64,000 bases of DNA from Thalassobius sp050633445 (GCA_050633445.1 JBOEGN010000040.1:1-64000); one strand, 5' to 3'; shown: positions 24,797 through 34,193, numbered from the stretch's first letter. The notes: generated by a model not told the origin, from the sequence alone. Translations and numbers: made by a program.

Positions 24797-25233
24797 TGGA
24801 ACAACGTATTAGTCTGATTACCCTGGCGGTCGAAGATATGGCGCGCACGGCTGCGTTCTATGAGGCCTTGGGCTGGCGACAAGAGGACACGCCTGATGGC
24901 ATGGTCGTTTTTGACCTGCTGGGGCAAACGCTGGGCCTGTACCCCAAGGCCGATCTGGCGCGAGACATGGGGTTGGCGCCTGACGAACTGGGCAGCGGGG
25001 CAATGACTTTGGCTTGCAACACCCGCACCAAAGACAAGGTCGCGCAGGTTTTCGAGGCCGCCAAGGCCGCAGGCGCGCGGGTTCTGAAGGAACCGCATGA
25101 CGTGTTCTGGGGCGGTCACATCGCCTATTTCGCTGACCCCGAGGGCCATGTTTGGGAAATCGCGTTCAATCCCTTTTCTCCCCTGCGCGCAGATGGGGCA
25201 TTTCGTTGGAACGGATATGGCACGCCGACTTAG
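24796..25233 (+). CDS. VOC-superfamily protein
   Basis: A 145-residue vicinal-oxygen-chelate protein with two beta-alpha-beta modules: ISLITLAVEDMARTAAFYEALGWRQ and, at the end, YFADPEGHVWEIAFNP. The metal-ligand Glu of the second module is present (HVWEIAFN) and His-Asp pairs occur, so it could be a lyase or dioxygenase, but the family does not predict substrate. TAATG overlap couples it to the hydrolase upstream. Confidence 0.85.
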   Translation: MEQRISLITLAVEDMARTAAFYEALGWRQEDTPDGMVVFDLLGQTLGLYPKADLARDMGLAPDELGSGAMTLACNTRTKDKVAQVFEAAKAAGARVLKEPHDVFWGGHIAYFADPEGHVWEIAFNPFSPLRADGAFRWNGYGTPT

Positions 25234-25324
25234 GGCGGGGAAACGCGGGCTAATCCATTGACTTTGCGGGCCAAGAAGCCCGACTGTCAGAGTATAGATT
25301 TAAGTGGATATTTGGGCGGGCGTG

Positions 25325-26038
25325 ATGCAAGAGCCTTTGGTTTTTCTTCCGGGAATGATGTGTGATGCGCGGCTGTTTGCCCCGCAGCTGATTGATTTGG
25401 GTCGGGATCACGTGGTCTCGGTTGCGCCGCTGACGGGCGGGGATCGGATCGAAGATATCGCGAGCGCCATTCTGCCCGCCTTGCCCGATCGTTTTGCGCT
25501 GGCTGGTCTGTCCATGGGCGGGGTCGTCGCGATGGAGCTGATGCGCAAAGCCCCCGAGCGGATCACCCGGCTGGCCTTGATGGACACGAATGCTTTGGCG
25601 GAAACGCCTGCGGGGGCGGCGTCGTTGGAGCCGCTGATCATCGGCGCAAAGGCCGGAAAGTTGGACGAGGCCGTTCGCCAGCTGGTCCTGCCTGAACATC
25701 TGGGGCCGGGTCCGTCGCGTCTGAGCGTGCTGGCAGAGCTTCAGCTCATGGCGCAAACGCTGGGCCCCGAGGTATTCGTGAACCAAGCGCGTGCGCTGCA
25801 ACGACGGCGCGATCAACAGGCGACCCTGCGTAAGGTGAAATGCCCGACATTGGTGATGTGCGGCGAACATGACGGACTGACGCCGATAAAACGTCATGCC
25901 TTTATGGCCGAACTGATCCCCTATGCCGCGCTGGAGGTGATCGAAGGCGCGGGGCATTTGCCGACGTTAGAACAGCCGACCAAAGTGAATGACGCCCTGC
26001 GTCGGTGGATGAACCAGCCGCAGGTGCAACGCAGCTAA
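25325..26038 (+). CDS. Alpha/beta hydrolase
   Basis: A 237-residue compact serine hydrolase. Nucleophile elbow GLSMGGVVAMEL, acid in CGEHDGLTP, and His in EGAGHLPTLEQP give a full Ser-Asp-His triad. The opening FLPGMMCDARLFAPQL and the lack of a large cap suggest a small-ester or thioester substrate, similar to MenH/BioH-type enzymes; identity is not settled. The ATG at 25325 has GGGCGGG upstream. Convergent with phaZ, with a bidirectional terminator between. Confidence 0.86.
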   Translation: MQEPLVFLPGMMCDARLFAPQLIDLGRDHVVSVAPLTGGDRIEDIASAILPALPDRFALAGLSMGGVVAMELMRKAPERITRLALMDTNALAETPAGAASLEPLIIGAKAGKLDEAVRQLVLPEHLGPGPSRLSVLAELQLMAQTLGPEVFVNQARALQRRRDQQATLRKVKCPTLVMCGEHDGLTPIKRHAFMAELIPYAALEVIEGAGHLPTLEQPTKVNDALRRWMNQPQVQRS

Positions 26039-26048
26039 CCCCACGAAA

Positions 26049-26075
26049 AAAGGCGCGGGCAGATGCCGCGCCTTT
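26049..26075. terminator. Bidirectional terminator between the hydrolase gene and phaZ
   Basis: AAAGGCGCGG (26049-26058) pairs with CCGCGCCTTT (26066-26075), loop of seven bases, flanked by an A tract on the left and TTTCTGAATTTT on the right, so it can act for both converging genes. Confidence 0.85.
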
Positions 26076-26098
26076 CTGAATTTTGCGATTGGTCGGGC

Positions 26099-27385
26099 TT
26101 AGTTCGACGCAACGACCTTGGGGCGCGCGGCCTTTTTGGCGGGTTTCGCAGGTGCACCCGAGTTCTGATCAATGAAGTCCAGAACCAGCGGACGGATGTT
26201 ATTCCGCCAGCTTTTGCCCGCGAAGATACCGTAGTGACCGGCGCCAGGCTCCAGATGGCTGGCTTTCTTTGAGTCCGGCAGGCCGGTGCACAAGCGCAGC
26301 GCGGCGACACATTGGCCAGGGGCCGAGATGTCATCGTCCGCGCCTTCAACCGTTTTCACGGCGACGGTGGTGATCTTGCCAATATCGACGTGTTTGCCGT
26401 TGATGGTGAACTCGTTCTTGCCGATCTCGCAGTTCTTAAAGATCCGCTCGACCGTGGACAGGTAGAATTCGGCGGGCATGTCCATCACGGCCAGATATTC
26501 GTCATAGAACCGGTTGTGGGCATCGTGATCCGAGGCCTCGCCCTTCATCACGCGCTGAATCTGGTCGGTAAAGGCTTGGCTGTGGCGTTCCGCATTCATC
26601 GACATGAACGACGACAGTTGCAGCAGGCCGGGGTAAACCATGCGGCCCACACCGTTGTATTTAAAGCCGACACGCTGGATCATCATCTCTTCCAGCTGGC
26701 CCATGGTGACGCGGTTGCCGAAATCGGTCACGTCCGTGGGGGTCGCGTCGGGGTCGATCGGGCCACCGATCAGCGTCAGAGAGCGCGGCTGTGCGTCGGG
26801 ATCTTCTTCGGCCAGATAGGCGGTCGCGGCCAGGGTCAGCGGGGCGGGCTGGCAGACGGCGATCAAATGGGTGTCAGGACCCAGGTGACGCATGAAGTCG
26901 ACCAGATACAGAGTGTAATCTTCGACATCGAATTTGCCCGCGGACACAGGAATGTCACGCGCGTTATGCCAATCGGTAATGTAAACTTCACAATCGGGCA
27001 GCAGGCTCAGGACAGTAGAACGCAGAAGGGTCGCATAATGCCCGGACATCGGAGCCACCAGCAAGACCTGACGGGGCTTGGGTTCGCGGCCCACGACTTT
27101 GAAATGAATCAGGTCGCCAAAATCGCCCGGAACCACGGTTTCGACATTGACCAGGTGGTCCTTGCCATCGTCACAGGTAAAGGTGCGAATTCCCCAGTCG
27201 GGTTTTACGACCATACGCTGAAAAGTTCTTTCGGTAACTTCGCCCCACGCGGCCATCCACTGCAAAGCAGGGTTTGGCACCATGCTGAAAACCGGATATG
27301 ATGCCAAGGACAGGGCGGAGGCACCCAACCATTGGTTCGTATTACGCATAGTTTCCATAAGGTCGTATGTCGCCATATAGCGCAT
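26099..27385 (-). CDS. phaZ: Intracellular polyhydroxyalkanoate depolymerase
   Basis: Mobilises stored PHB granules in the cytoplasm. The 428-residue protein has the short-chain intracellular depolymerase features: LLVAPMSGHYATLLRSTV, YITDWHNARDIPVSAGKFDVEDY, and a lipase-like box with Cys as nucleophile (HLIAVCQPA, Cys178), and the catalytic His in GAGHYGIFAGKSWRNNI. A Lys/Ala-rich tail (APAKPAKKAARPK) may associate with granules. Divergent from phaC, sharing a 123-base regulatory region with a candidate PhaR site. Confidence 0.94.
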   Translation of the reverse strand: MRYMATYDLMETMRNTNQWLGASALSLASYPVFSMVPNPALQWMAAWGEVTERTFQRMVVKPDWGIRTFTCDDGKDHLVNVETVVPGDFGDLIHFKVVGREPKPRQVLLVAPMSGHYATLLRSTVLSLLPDCEVYITDWHNARDIPVSAGKFDVEDYTLYLVDFMRHLGPDTHLIAVCQPAPLTLAATAYLAEEDPDAQPRSLTLIGGPIDPDATPTDVTDFGNRVTMGQLEEMMIQRVGFKYNGVGRMVYPGLLQLSSFMSMNAERHSQAFTDQIQRVMKGEASDHDAHNRFYDEYLAVMDMPAEFYLSTVERIFKNCEIGKNEFTINGKHVDIGKITTVAVKTVEGADDDISAPGQCVAALRLCTGLPDSKKASHLEPGAGHYGIFAGKSWRNNIRPLVLDFIDQNSGAPAKPAKKAARPKVVASN

Positions 27386-27473
27386 GGTGATCTCCTTTAT
27401 AACGGTATTAGCCGTTGCGTTTCAATGTCTTACCCTGCCAAGCCGACGACAGTTTACCTGTCCACCGAAGATG

Positions 27474-27484
27474 CTGCGTGGCAG
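27474..27484. promoter_or_regulatory. Candidate PhaR site upstream of phaC
   Basis: CTGCGTGGCAG fits the CTGC-N3-GCAG element bound by PhaR in Paracoccus. It ends 24 bases before the phaC start, where binding would hinder initiation, and lies in the phaZ-phaC divergent region. Confidence 0.6.
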
Positions 27485-27508
27485 CGAGAATAATGGGGAA
27501 TTTCTAAT

Positions 27509-29302
27509 ATGACAACAAAAGAGGATGTCGCAGGCGAAAATTTGGACCGCCTGAACGCAAATCTCGCTAGGGTAGAGGAGCTCTCGCAGAGATTGATCGC
27601 GGCGATGTCGGGTCGAAAACCAACAAACCCCACGATAAATGCCCCCGACCAAGACGTCTTTTTGAAGGCTGCAACGTCGTATTGGCAAGAGATGACGCAG
27701 AACCCCGCGCGGCTCTTTGAAAGCCAGCTGGAATACTGGGGAAAGTCGGTCAAACATTTCATAGAAGCTCAACAGGTGCTGGCGCAGGGGAAATTAGAGG
27801 CCCCCGAGGACAGAACCCCCACAGACCGCCGGTTTTCGAACCCGCTGTGGAAAACCAACCCCTATTTCAACTACGTCAAACAGCAATACATGTTGAACGC
27901 CGAGGCGCTGCGCACTGCGGTGGACGAAATTGATGGCATGGAAGACGTCGAGAAAAAACGGTTGGAATACTTCTCAACCCAGATCATCGACATGATGGCG
28001 CCGACCAATTTCCTGGGCACGAATCCGGACGCTTTGGAGAAAGCGATCGAGACTGATGGCGAATCGCTGGTGCGCGGCCTGGAGAATCTGGTGTCCGATC
28101 TGGAGGCCAATGACGGCGAAATGCTGGTGCGTCTGGCCGACGCCAATGCTTTTAAGGTCGGAGAGAATATCGGGGCCAGTAAGGGCAAGGTCATCTTTCG
28201 CAACCGGATGATCGAACTGATCCAATACGCGCCGACCACCGAAGAGGTGCACGCGACACCGCTGATCATCTTCCCTCCGTGGATCAACAAATTCTACATT
28301 CTGGATCTGAAAGAGCAGAACAGCCTGATCAAATGGGTCACGGATCAGGGCTATACCCTGTTTGTTGTCAGCTGGGTGAATCCGGATGAATCCCACGCCG
28401 ATGTCGGGCTGGAACATTACATCGAAGACGGCTTTCTGACTGCGATCCGCGAGGTCAAGGCGATCACCGGTCAGGATCATGTCAACGCGGTGGGCTATTG
28501 TATTGCCGGAACGACGCTCAGCATGACACTGTCGTTGATGAAGCATCGTGGTGACAAATCCGTTAAGTCGGCCACGTTCTTTACTACGCTGACTGATTTC
28601 AGCGATCAGGGCGAATTCGTTCCCTTCCTGCATGACGATTTCATTGACGGGATCGAAGAAGAGGTCAAAGAGCGCGGCGTTCTGCGGTCGTTCATCATGT
28701 CGCGGACCTTCTCGTTCCTAAGGTCGAACGATCTGGTCTATGGTCCCGCAATCCGCAGCTACATGCTGGGTGAATCCCCGCCCGCCTTTGATCTGCTGTA
28801 CTGGAATGGCGACAGCACCAACCTGCCGGCCAAGATGTCGGTGGACTATCTGCGCAGGCTTTGCCAGCAAAACCAGTTCGCGGATACCGGGATCGAGTTG
28901 ATGGATGATCGGCTGCATATTGGCGACGTGGATGTCCCCGTGTGTCTGATCGCCTGCGAGACGGACCATATCGCAGCCTGGAAGGACAGTTATCTGGGCG
29001 GGCAGAAGATGGGGTCGAAGAACAAGACCTTCATTCTGTCCGAATCCGGCCATATCGCCGGGATCGTGAATCCGCCCAACAAAAAGAAATACGGTCACTA
29101 TACCAATCCCGACATGAGCCTTAGCCCGGCCGCATGGCAGAGCAAGGCAAAATACCATGAAGGCTCGTGGTGGCCACGTTGGGAAAGCTGGCTGGGGAAA
29201 CGCTCGGGTAAGATGGTTCCGGCCCGTGAACCAGGTGATTCGAGCCACCCTGCGTTGTGTGATGCGCCGGGAACCTATGTTTTGCCCAAGGCAACGGACT
29301 GA
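27509..29302 (+). CDS. phaC: Class I poly(3-hydroxyalkanoate) synthase
   Basis: Polymerises 3-hydroxyacyl-CoA into PHB at the granule surface. The 597-residue protein is class I sized. The catalytic Cys331 sits in the lipase-like box AVGYCIAGTT; the acid is in CETDHIAAW and the His in SESGHIAGIVNPP. The N-terminal domain includes NPLWKTNPYFNYVKQQYML, typical of the class. A GGGGAA-type site precedes the start. It heads a phaC-phaP-phaR series and is divergent from phaZ. PhaR operators lie before it and between it and phaP. Confidence 0.96.
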   Translation: MTTKEDVAGENLDRLNANLARVEELSQRLIAAMSGRKPTNPTINAPDQDVFLKAATSYWQEMTQNPARLFESQLEYWGKSVKHFIEAQQVLAQGKLEAPEDRTPTDRRFSNPLWKTNPYFNYVKQQYMLNAEALRTAVDEIDGMEDVEKKRLEYFSTQIIDMMAPTNFLGTNPDALEKAIETDGESLVRGLENLVSDLEANDGEMLVRLADANAFKVGENIGASKGKVIFRNRMIELIQYAPTTEEVHATPLIIFPPWINKFYILDLKEQNSLIKWVTDQGYTLFVVSWVNPDESHADVGLEHYIEDGFLTAIREVKAITGQDHVNAVGYCIAGTTLSMTLSLMKHRGDKSVKSATFFTTLTDFSDQGEFVPFLHDDFIDGIEEEVKERGVLRSFIMSRTFSFLRSNDLVYGPAIRSYMLGESPPAFDLLYWNGDSTNLPAKMSVDYLRRLCQQNQFADTGIELMDDRLHIGDVDVPVCLIACETDHIAAWKDSYLGGQKMGSKNKTFILSESGHIAGIVNPPNKKKYGHYTNPDMSLSPAAWQSKAKYHEGSWWPRWESWLGKRSGKMVPAREPGDSSHPALCDAPGTYVLPKATD

Positions 29303-29327
29303 ATTTACTTGTAATTCCTAATTTATT

Positions 29328-29367
29328 CTGCAGCGCAGCAAAAATCTCTTGATTTGCTGCGCTGCAG
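29328..29367. promoter_or_regulatory. Double PhaR-type operator in the phaC-phaP intergenic region
   Basis: Two CTGC-N3-GCAG elements, CTGCAGCGCAG (29328-29338) and CTGCGCTGCAG (29357-29367), form a perfect 15-base inverted repeat with a 10-base spacer. It lies 66 bases before the phaP start and 26 bases after the phaC stop. PhaR of Paracoccus binds such TGC-rich sites to repress phaP until granules titrate it away; the dyad could also form an RNA hairpin. Confidence 0.72.
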
Positions 29368-29432
29368 CATTCATATTGTTTGCAGTTGCAGAAGCCGGGG
29401 TGGGCCCGGATCGCAAACAAAGGAATTTTAAG

Positions 29433-29888
29433 ATGGCTACCAAGACAGCAACCGCACCTGATTTCACCGCAGTTCTGAAAGACATGATGGGTTCGTTCCC
29501 CGTCGACACCAAAGGTTTCGAAGACGCCTTCAAAACTCAGGCGACTCTGAACGAAAAACTGACCGGTGTTGCTCTGACCGCTGCTGAGAAGTCCTCGGAC
29601 ATCTCGTCCAAGTGGACCAAAGACACCCTGACCAAGCTGGCCGACATGTCGAAAGCCAAAGCCGAGCCTGCTGACTACGCCAAAGCAATGACCGATTTCG
29701 CGTCGGCTTCGGCTGAAACTGCTGCCGAAAACATGGCTGCTTTCGCTGAGATCGCCAAAAAAGTTCAGATGGAAACCGTCGAACTGCTGATGGCTGCTGG
29801 CAAAGACATCACCGAAGAAGCTTCGGCCGCTGTTCAGAAAGCCACCAAAGACGCCACCGAAGCCGCCAAAAAAGTTGCTTCGAAGTAA
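29433..29888 (+). CDS. phaP: Phasin family granule-coat protein
   Basis: Amphipathic structural protein coating PHB granules, 151 residues and nearly all helical: TAVLKDMMGSFPVDTKGFEDAFK, then LTKLADMSKAKAEPADYAKAM and FAEIAKKVQMETVEL, ending with the Ala/Lys-rich tail KATKDATEAAKKVASK. No Cys, few aromatic residues, as expected for phasins. The start at 29433 has AAGGAAT upstream; the frame extends upstream through the operator and is not used. A strong terminator follows. Confidence 0.93.
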   Translation: MATKTATAPDFTAVLKDMMGSFPVDTKGFEDAFKTQATLNEKLTGVALTAAEKSSDISSKWTKDTLTKLADMSKAKAEPADYAKAMTDFASASAETAAENMAAFAEIAKKVQMETVELLMAAGKDITEEASAAVQKATKDATEAAKKVASK

Positions 29889-29936
29889 TCTAAGAGATCG
29901 CCGCATCGACCTCCTCCCAAATTAGATGCGTAGCGT

Positions 29937-29959
29937 GGGCGGGCTTTTATAGCCCGCCC
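29937..29959 (+). terminator. Rho-independent terminator of phaP
   Basis: GGGCGGGCT (29937-29945) and AGCCCGCCC (29951-29959) form a 9-bp stem, loop TTTAT, followed by TTTCTTTTTG. Confidence 0.9.
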
Positions 29960-30021
29960 TTTCTTTTTGTGCTGACCTGTCGTAGGCTATGCTGCACTGC
30001 TGCATTTTGGGAGGACCACCC

Positions 30022-30576
30022 TTGTCGGATGACAACAAACCGCTTTTGATCAAACGCTATGCAAGCCGTCGTTTGTACAACACGGAAACCAGCGATTACG
30101 TGACGCTGGACGATATTGCTGGGTTTATCCGCGAAGGCCGGGAAGTGCAGATCGTAGACCTGAAATCAGGGGACGATTTGACCCGTCAGTATTTGCTGCA
30201 AATCATCGCCGAACATGAAAGCCGTGGGGACAATATCCTGCCGGTCAACATCCTGACGGACCTGGTGCGGACCTATTCGGGTCAGGCGGGCTCGGTCGTG
30301 CCGGAATTCCTTCAGATGTCCTTTGACATGCTGCGCGATGGTCAGTCCAAGATGATGGAAAACATGAACAAGGTGAACCCGATGGCCAGCATGCCTGGGT
30401 TCGAGGCCATGAAAGCTCAGCAAGAAGCCTTCATGAAAGCCATGACCGGTGGTTTGTCCAACAACTGGAGCGGTCCTGCCGATGAATCCGGCGAGTCCGG
30501 CGGCGAGGAAAACCTGGACGCGATCAAGAAACAGCTGGCTGACCTACAAAGCAAACTGTCGAAGATGAGCAAATAA
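30022..30576 (+). CDS. phaR: Polyhydroxyalkanoate synthesis repressor PhaR
   Basis: Regulator that binds both DNA and PHB granules; when granules appear it leaves DNA and phasin is expressed. The N-terminal half carries the PHB/PHA accumulation DNA-binding domain (PLLIKRYASRRLYNTETSDYVTLDDIAGF), then the RQYLLQIIAEHESRGDNILPV segment; the C-terminal half is Met/Gln-rich and likely touches polymer. The start is TTG at 30022, behind GGGAGGA, giving LSDDNKPLLIKRY as in relatives; an ATG frame from 29989 would add odd Cys-rich residues. TGCTGCACTGCTGCA at 29990-30004 is TGC-rich and may mediate autoregulation. Confidence 0.93.
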   Translation: MSDDNKPLLIKRYASRRLYNTETSDYVTLDDIAGFIREGREVQIVDLKSGDDLTRQYLLQIIAEHESRGDNILPVNILTDLVRTYSGQAGSVVPEFLQMSFDMLRDGQSKMMENMNKVNPMASMPGFEAMKAQQEAFMKAMTGGLSNNWSGPADESGESGGEENLDAIKKQLADLQSKLSKMSK

Positions 30577-30580
30577 AACG

Positions 30581-31546
30581 ATGGTCGACAGCCCTGGGAG
30601 AATAACGCTCTGGGGCGTCGAAGTTTTTGTGGCTACGGCCGAAGAGGGGGGAATTTCGGCCGCAGCACGTCGGTTGGGGGCCAGCCCTTCGGCCGTCAGT
30701 CAGCAATTAACCAATCTGGAAAATGCGATCGGGGCGACCCTTTTGGTGCGCAATGCGCGCCCCATCGGCCTGACCCCTGCGGGCGAGATGTTTCGCCGTC
30801 GCGCCAGCGCCATTCTGAACGAAGCCGCGCTGGCTCGTGCCGAACTGGCCAATGCCGACATGACCGCGTTGACCCGGTTGCGTCTGGGTGTGATCGAGGA
30901 TTTCGAGGCCGATGTGACCCCCAGTTTGCTGACCGCCTTGGCGGGGCAGTTGACGGGATGTCAGTTTTTGCTGGAAACCGGTGCCAGCCATTCGCTGCAT
31001 GATCAATTGGACGCGCGCGGGTTGGATGTGGTGGTGGCCGCGGAAATGGGCGGGCATCCCGACTGGGCCGAGGCCTATCCGATTTTGACCGAAGGCTTCG
31101 TGGCCGTTGCCGCCGCCGGGCAGATCCAACGCGCGGATAACGTATTGGTACAGCTGCAATCGCTGCCCTTGGTGCAGTACACGACCCGGCACTATATGGG
31201 GCGGCTTCTGGCGGCGCATTTGGCGCGTCAGAACCTGACCCTCTCGCACAGGTTCGAATTGGACAGCTATCACGCGATCCTGGCACTGGTGGCGCAAGGG
31301 GCCGGATGGTCGATTTTGCCGCCGTTGGCATTGATGCGCGCGCGGCGATTCTGGCCGGGATTGGACGTGTTCGAGCTGCCCTTCGAGCAGCTGCATCGCA
31401 CCATCACCGTGACCGCGCGCAAGGATATGCTGGGGGACATTCCGGCGCAGGTCGCCGCGCAGCTGAACCCTATCCTGAAGGCCGAGGTTGTGACCCCCGC
31501 CATTCAGGCCTATCCGTTTATGAAAAAAGTGCTAACGCTGGTCTAA
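30581..31546 (+). CDS. LysR-family regulator
   Basis: A 321-residue regulator with an N-terminal winged HTH (about 8-67: FVATAEEGGISAAARRLGASPSAVSQQLTNLENAIG) and a periplasmic-binding-like effector domain (about 95-300). It starts 5 bases after phaR and may be read through from it, and it converges on the aminotransferase gene with no gap. It is a candidate regulator of the downstream amine cluster or of carbon storage, but no operator could be assigned. Effector unknown. Confidence 0.9.
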   Translation: MVDSPGRITLWGVEVFVATAEEGGISAAARRLGASPSAVSQQLTNLENAIGATLLVRNARPIGLTPAGEMFRRRASAILNEAALARAELANADMTALTRLRLGVIEDFEADVTPSLLTALAGQLTGCQFLLETGASHSLHDQLDARGLDVVVAAEMGGHPDWAEAYPILTEGFVAVAAAGQIQRADNVLVQLQSLPLVQYTTRHYMGRLLAAHLARQNLTLSHRFELDSYHAILALVAQGAGWSILPPLALMRARRFWPGLDVFELPFEQLHRTITVTARKDMLGDIPAQVAAQLNPILKAEVVTPAIQAYPFMKKVLTLV

Positions 31547-32764
31547 TCAGGTGCCGTAAGCGCGCAGATTGCCCATCACATCCTGCGCCGCACGGATCAA
31601 TGCATCCGCGATCACGTCCAGTTCGGGCAGTTGCAAACGCGCAGGCAGGCGCGTGTCGCAGGCCTTCATCAGCATCTCGCGCGTTTGCGGCAACGAGGGG
31701 ATATCCTCGATGAATTGCCAGTTCCAGAAGGCACGGGCGTTGTCAGTGCTTAGCCCGAAAATCTGTACCTTCACACCGCGTTTGGCGGCGGCACCTTCAA
31801 AGGCGCGCACTTCGTTTTCGTTCATGCCGACAAGGTTAAACTGGATGGAATCCGGCGCGCGCTCTTCTGGATCCAGTTTCTGAGGGACATCAATCCAGGG
31901 CGAGCTATTCAGTTTTTCCGCCACATAATCATGGTTGCGGCGGCCATCGCTGACCCGGCGGGCGACCTCGGCAATCTGTGGGCGCACGACGGCCGCGGAC
32001 AGATTGTTCAGGCGCAGGTTATACAGCGGCAACTGGTTCTGCCAACGGCCGAATGCGTCTGCCAGCGCGGCGGCATCAGCGTCGGTCTGGCACTGATGCT
32101 TTTTCCAGTTGTGTTCATAGGCGCCCGACATGATCACGGCGCGGGCCACGATGTCGGGGTCATTGGTGATCATGATGCCACCTTCGCCGGAATTCAGCAG
32201 CTTATAGCTCTGGAAGGAAAAGCAACCGATCTGGCCGATGGTGCCGATCTTCTGGCCGTGCCATGTGGTGCCCAGCGAATGCGCGGCGTCCTCGATCACG
32301 GGAATGTCACGCTCGGCGCACAGGGCCATAATCGCGTCCATATCCGAGGTATGCCCGCGCATATGGCTGATAATCACAGCGTCGATATTGTCATCCAAGC
32401 GGGCGGTGAAATCCGTGATGTTCAGGCGAAAGTTTTCACCAACCTCGGCCAGAACAGGCACGCAATCGGCATGCACAATCGACGAGGGCACAGCCGCAAA
32501 AGTAAAGGCAGGGATCAATACTCGAGCACCACGGGGCAGGCCCAGAGCCTTGAGTGACAGGAACAACGCAGCCGAACAGCTGGACACGGCCAGCGCATAT
32601 TTGCAGCCCATGAACGCAGCGAATTCCTTTTCCAGCAACGACACCGGCGCGTTCTCCGGCGCGGTATACCGGAACAGGTCGCCTGATTGCAGCAGACGCT
32701 CAATTTCGTCGCGCGCAGCGGCAGGAATCGGTTCGGCGTCATACACGTTCGGTGGCAATGTCAT
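31547..32764 (-). CDS. DegT/DnrJ/EryC1/StrS-family aminotransferase
   Basis: A 405-residue PLP enzyme of the sugar-aminotransferase group. The pocket is complete: SSCSAALFLSLKALG, AHSLGTTWHGQKIG with the phosphate-binding AH-S, and Schiff-base Lys in FSFQSYKLLNSGEGG. No sugar-biosynthesis genes are nearby; it is the last gene of a run for amine import and gamma-glutamylation, so it may act on an amine or aldehyde product instead. That role is inference only. It ends exactly where the LysR gene ends, convergent. Confidence 0.88.
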   Translation of the reverse strand: MTLPPNVYDAEPIPAAARDEIERLLQSGDLFRYTAPENAPVSLLEKEFAAFMGCKYALAVSSCSAALFLSLKALGLPRGARVLIPAFTFAAVPSSIVHADCVPVLAEVGENFRLNITDFTARLDDNIDAVIISHMRGHTSDMDAIMALCAERDIPVIEDAAHSLGTTWHGQKIGTIGQIGCFSFQSYKLLNSGEGGIMITNDPDIVARAVIMSGAYEHNWKKHQCQTDADAAALADAFGRWQNQLPLYNLRLNNLSAAVVRPQIAEVARRVSDGRRNHDYVAEKLNSSPWIDVPQKLDPEERAPDSIQFNLVGMNENEVRAFEGAAAKRGVKVQIFGLSTDNARAFWNWQFIEDIPSLPQTREMLMKACDTRLPARLQLPELDVIADALIRAAQDVMGNLRAYGT

Positions 32765-32888
32765 TTCGGAATTCCTGAATTATGCTTTCAGGTTTTTTAA
32801 ACGACTTTTGCCCGAACGCAAAATGAATTTCTGATGACGTCTGGATCAATTCCTGCCCTGTGGCCTGGGCGCGACGTGGTTGGGCGTT

Positions 32889-34193
32889 TCAGATCCCCAG
32901 CCGATCTCGCAATGCGAACCATGTCATGCCCAAAGCCATCAACGGCGTGCGAAAGGCCGCGCCGCCGGGAAAGGGGACGGTGGGGATTTTCGCCATCGTA
33001 TCAAAGCCTTCGGCGTCACCTTGGATGGCGCGGGCCATCAACATCCCCGCATGTGTCGCCGTGCCGACGCCATGGCCGGAATAACCCGAGGCGCTGAGCA
33101 CGGTTTTGCCAACCCGCGCCAAATAGGGCAGGCGTTTCATCGTGATCCCCAGCGTCCCGCCCCACGCATAGTCGATCCGCACGTCGCGCAGATGAGGGTA
33201 AACCTGCGCCATCGGCTTGCGCACCTTGGCCGCGATATCCTTGGGGAACCGATAGCCATAGCTTTCACCGCCACCAAACAGCAGCCGTCCATCATGCGAC
33301 ATGCGATAGTAGTTCACGACAAAGTTGCCATCCACGACGGCAATATCCTGCGTCAGAACTTTGGCAGCGTCAGCGCCCAAAGGCTCGGTCGCGGCGACGA
33401 AGTTATTGATCGGCATCACCCGCGCGGCCACCTTGCGATTTAGCCCGCCCAAATAGCCGTTGCAGGCCAATATCACATGGGTCGCCTCGACATGCCCCTG
33501 ATCTGTGCGAACGGTGTTGGGCGCGCCTTCGGTGATCCCATGAACATGCGTGTTTTCATGGATGCGCACCCCTGCGGCGGCTGCGGCTTTTGCCAGACCC
33601 AGCGCCAGGTTCAGAGGATGCAGATGGGCCGCGCCCTCGTCAATCACCCCACCTTCATACGCGGGCGAAGGACAGATCTGCGCAAACGCCTCGGGTGACA
33701 GCGCGCGCATTTGATCATAGCCATAGCCGTCGCGCATCTTCGTGGCATAGTCATGCAAGTGCCGGACCTCGTTCTTGCTGGACCCGGCCCAGGCAATGCC
33801 GGGCCGCAATTGGCAATCAATCTGATGGCGCGCAATCAGATCCTTAACCAGTTGCTTGGCCTCTTCGCCCAATTGCCACAGATGGCGCGCGTCATCCGGC
33901 CCGACCATCTTCTCCAACGCGTCCTGATCCTGCCGCTGCCCGCTACCCAGCTGCCCGCCATTGCGCCCCGAAGCCCCAAAACCGACGCGATGAGCGTCCA
34001 ACAACACAACATCCAACCCGGCCTCGGCCAGATGCAAGGCGGACGACAGCCCCGTATACCCAGCACCGACGATACAAACATCAGCCTTGGCTGCGCCCCT
34101 TAGCATCTCGAACTTCGGCAATTTATTGGCCGTCGCCGCATACCAACTGTCGGGATAGGCCCCCCGTACGTCATTCGAATACAGCAGATTCAT
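32889..34193 (-). CDS. FAD-dependent oxidoreductase (DAO family), PuuB-like
   Basis: A 434-residue flavoprotein oxidising an amine or amino acid. The GxGxxG dinucleotide fold is VCIVGAGYTGLSSALHLAEAG (about 38-60), followed by GRNGGQLGSGQ, the pattern of gamma-glutamylputrescine oxidase PuuB. The C-terminal part has YAWGGTLGITMKRLPYLARVG and YSGHGVGTATHAG, FAD-contacting motifs of this group. Neighbouring gamma-glutamyl ligase genes support oxidation of a gamma-glutamylated amine. Start at 34193; upstream frame has no homology. Confidence 0.88.
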   Translation of the reverse strand: MNLLYSNDVRGAYPDSWYAATANKLPKFEMLRGAAKADVCIVGAGYTGLSSALHLAEAGLDVVLLDAHRVGFGASGRNGGQLGSGQRQDQDALEKMVGPDDARHLWQLGEEAKQLVKDLIARHQIDCQLRPGIAWAGSSKNEVRHLHDYATKMRDGYGYDQMRALSPEAFAQICPSPAYEGGVIDEGAAHLHPLNLALGLAKAAAAAGVRIHENTHVHGITEGAPNTVRTDQGHVEATHVILACNGYLGGLNRKVAARVMPINNFVAATEPLGADAAKVLTQDIAVVDGNFVVNYYRMSHDGRLLFGGGESYGYRFPKDIAAKVRKPMAQVYPHLRDVRIDYAWGGTLGITMKRLPYLARVGKTVLSASGYSGHGVGTATHAGMLMARAIQGDAEGFDTMAKIPTVPFPGGAAFRTPLMALGMTWFALRDRLGI

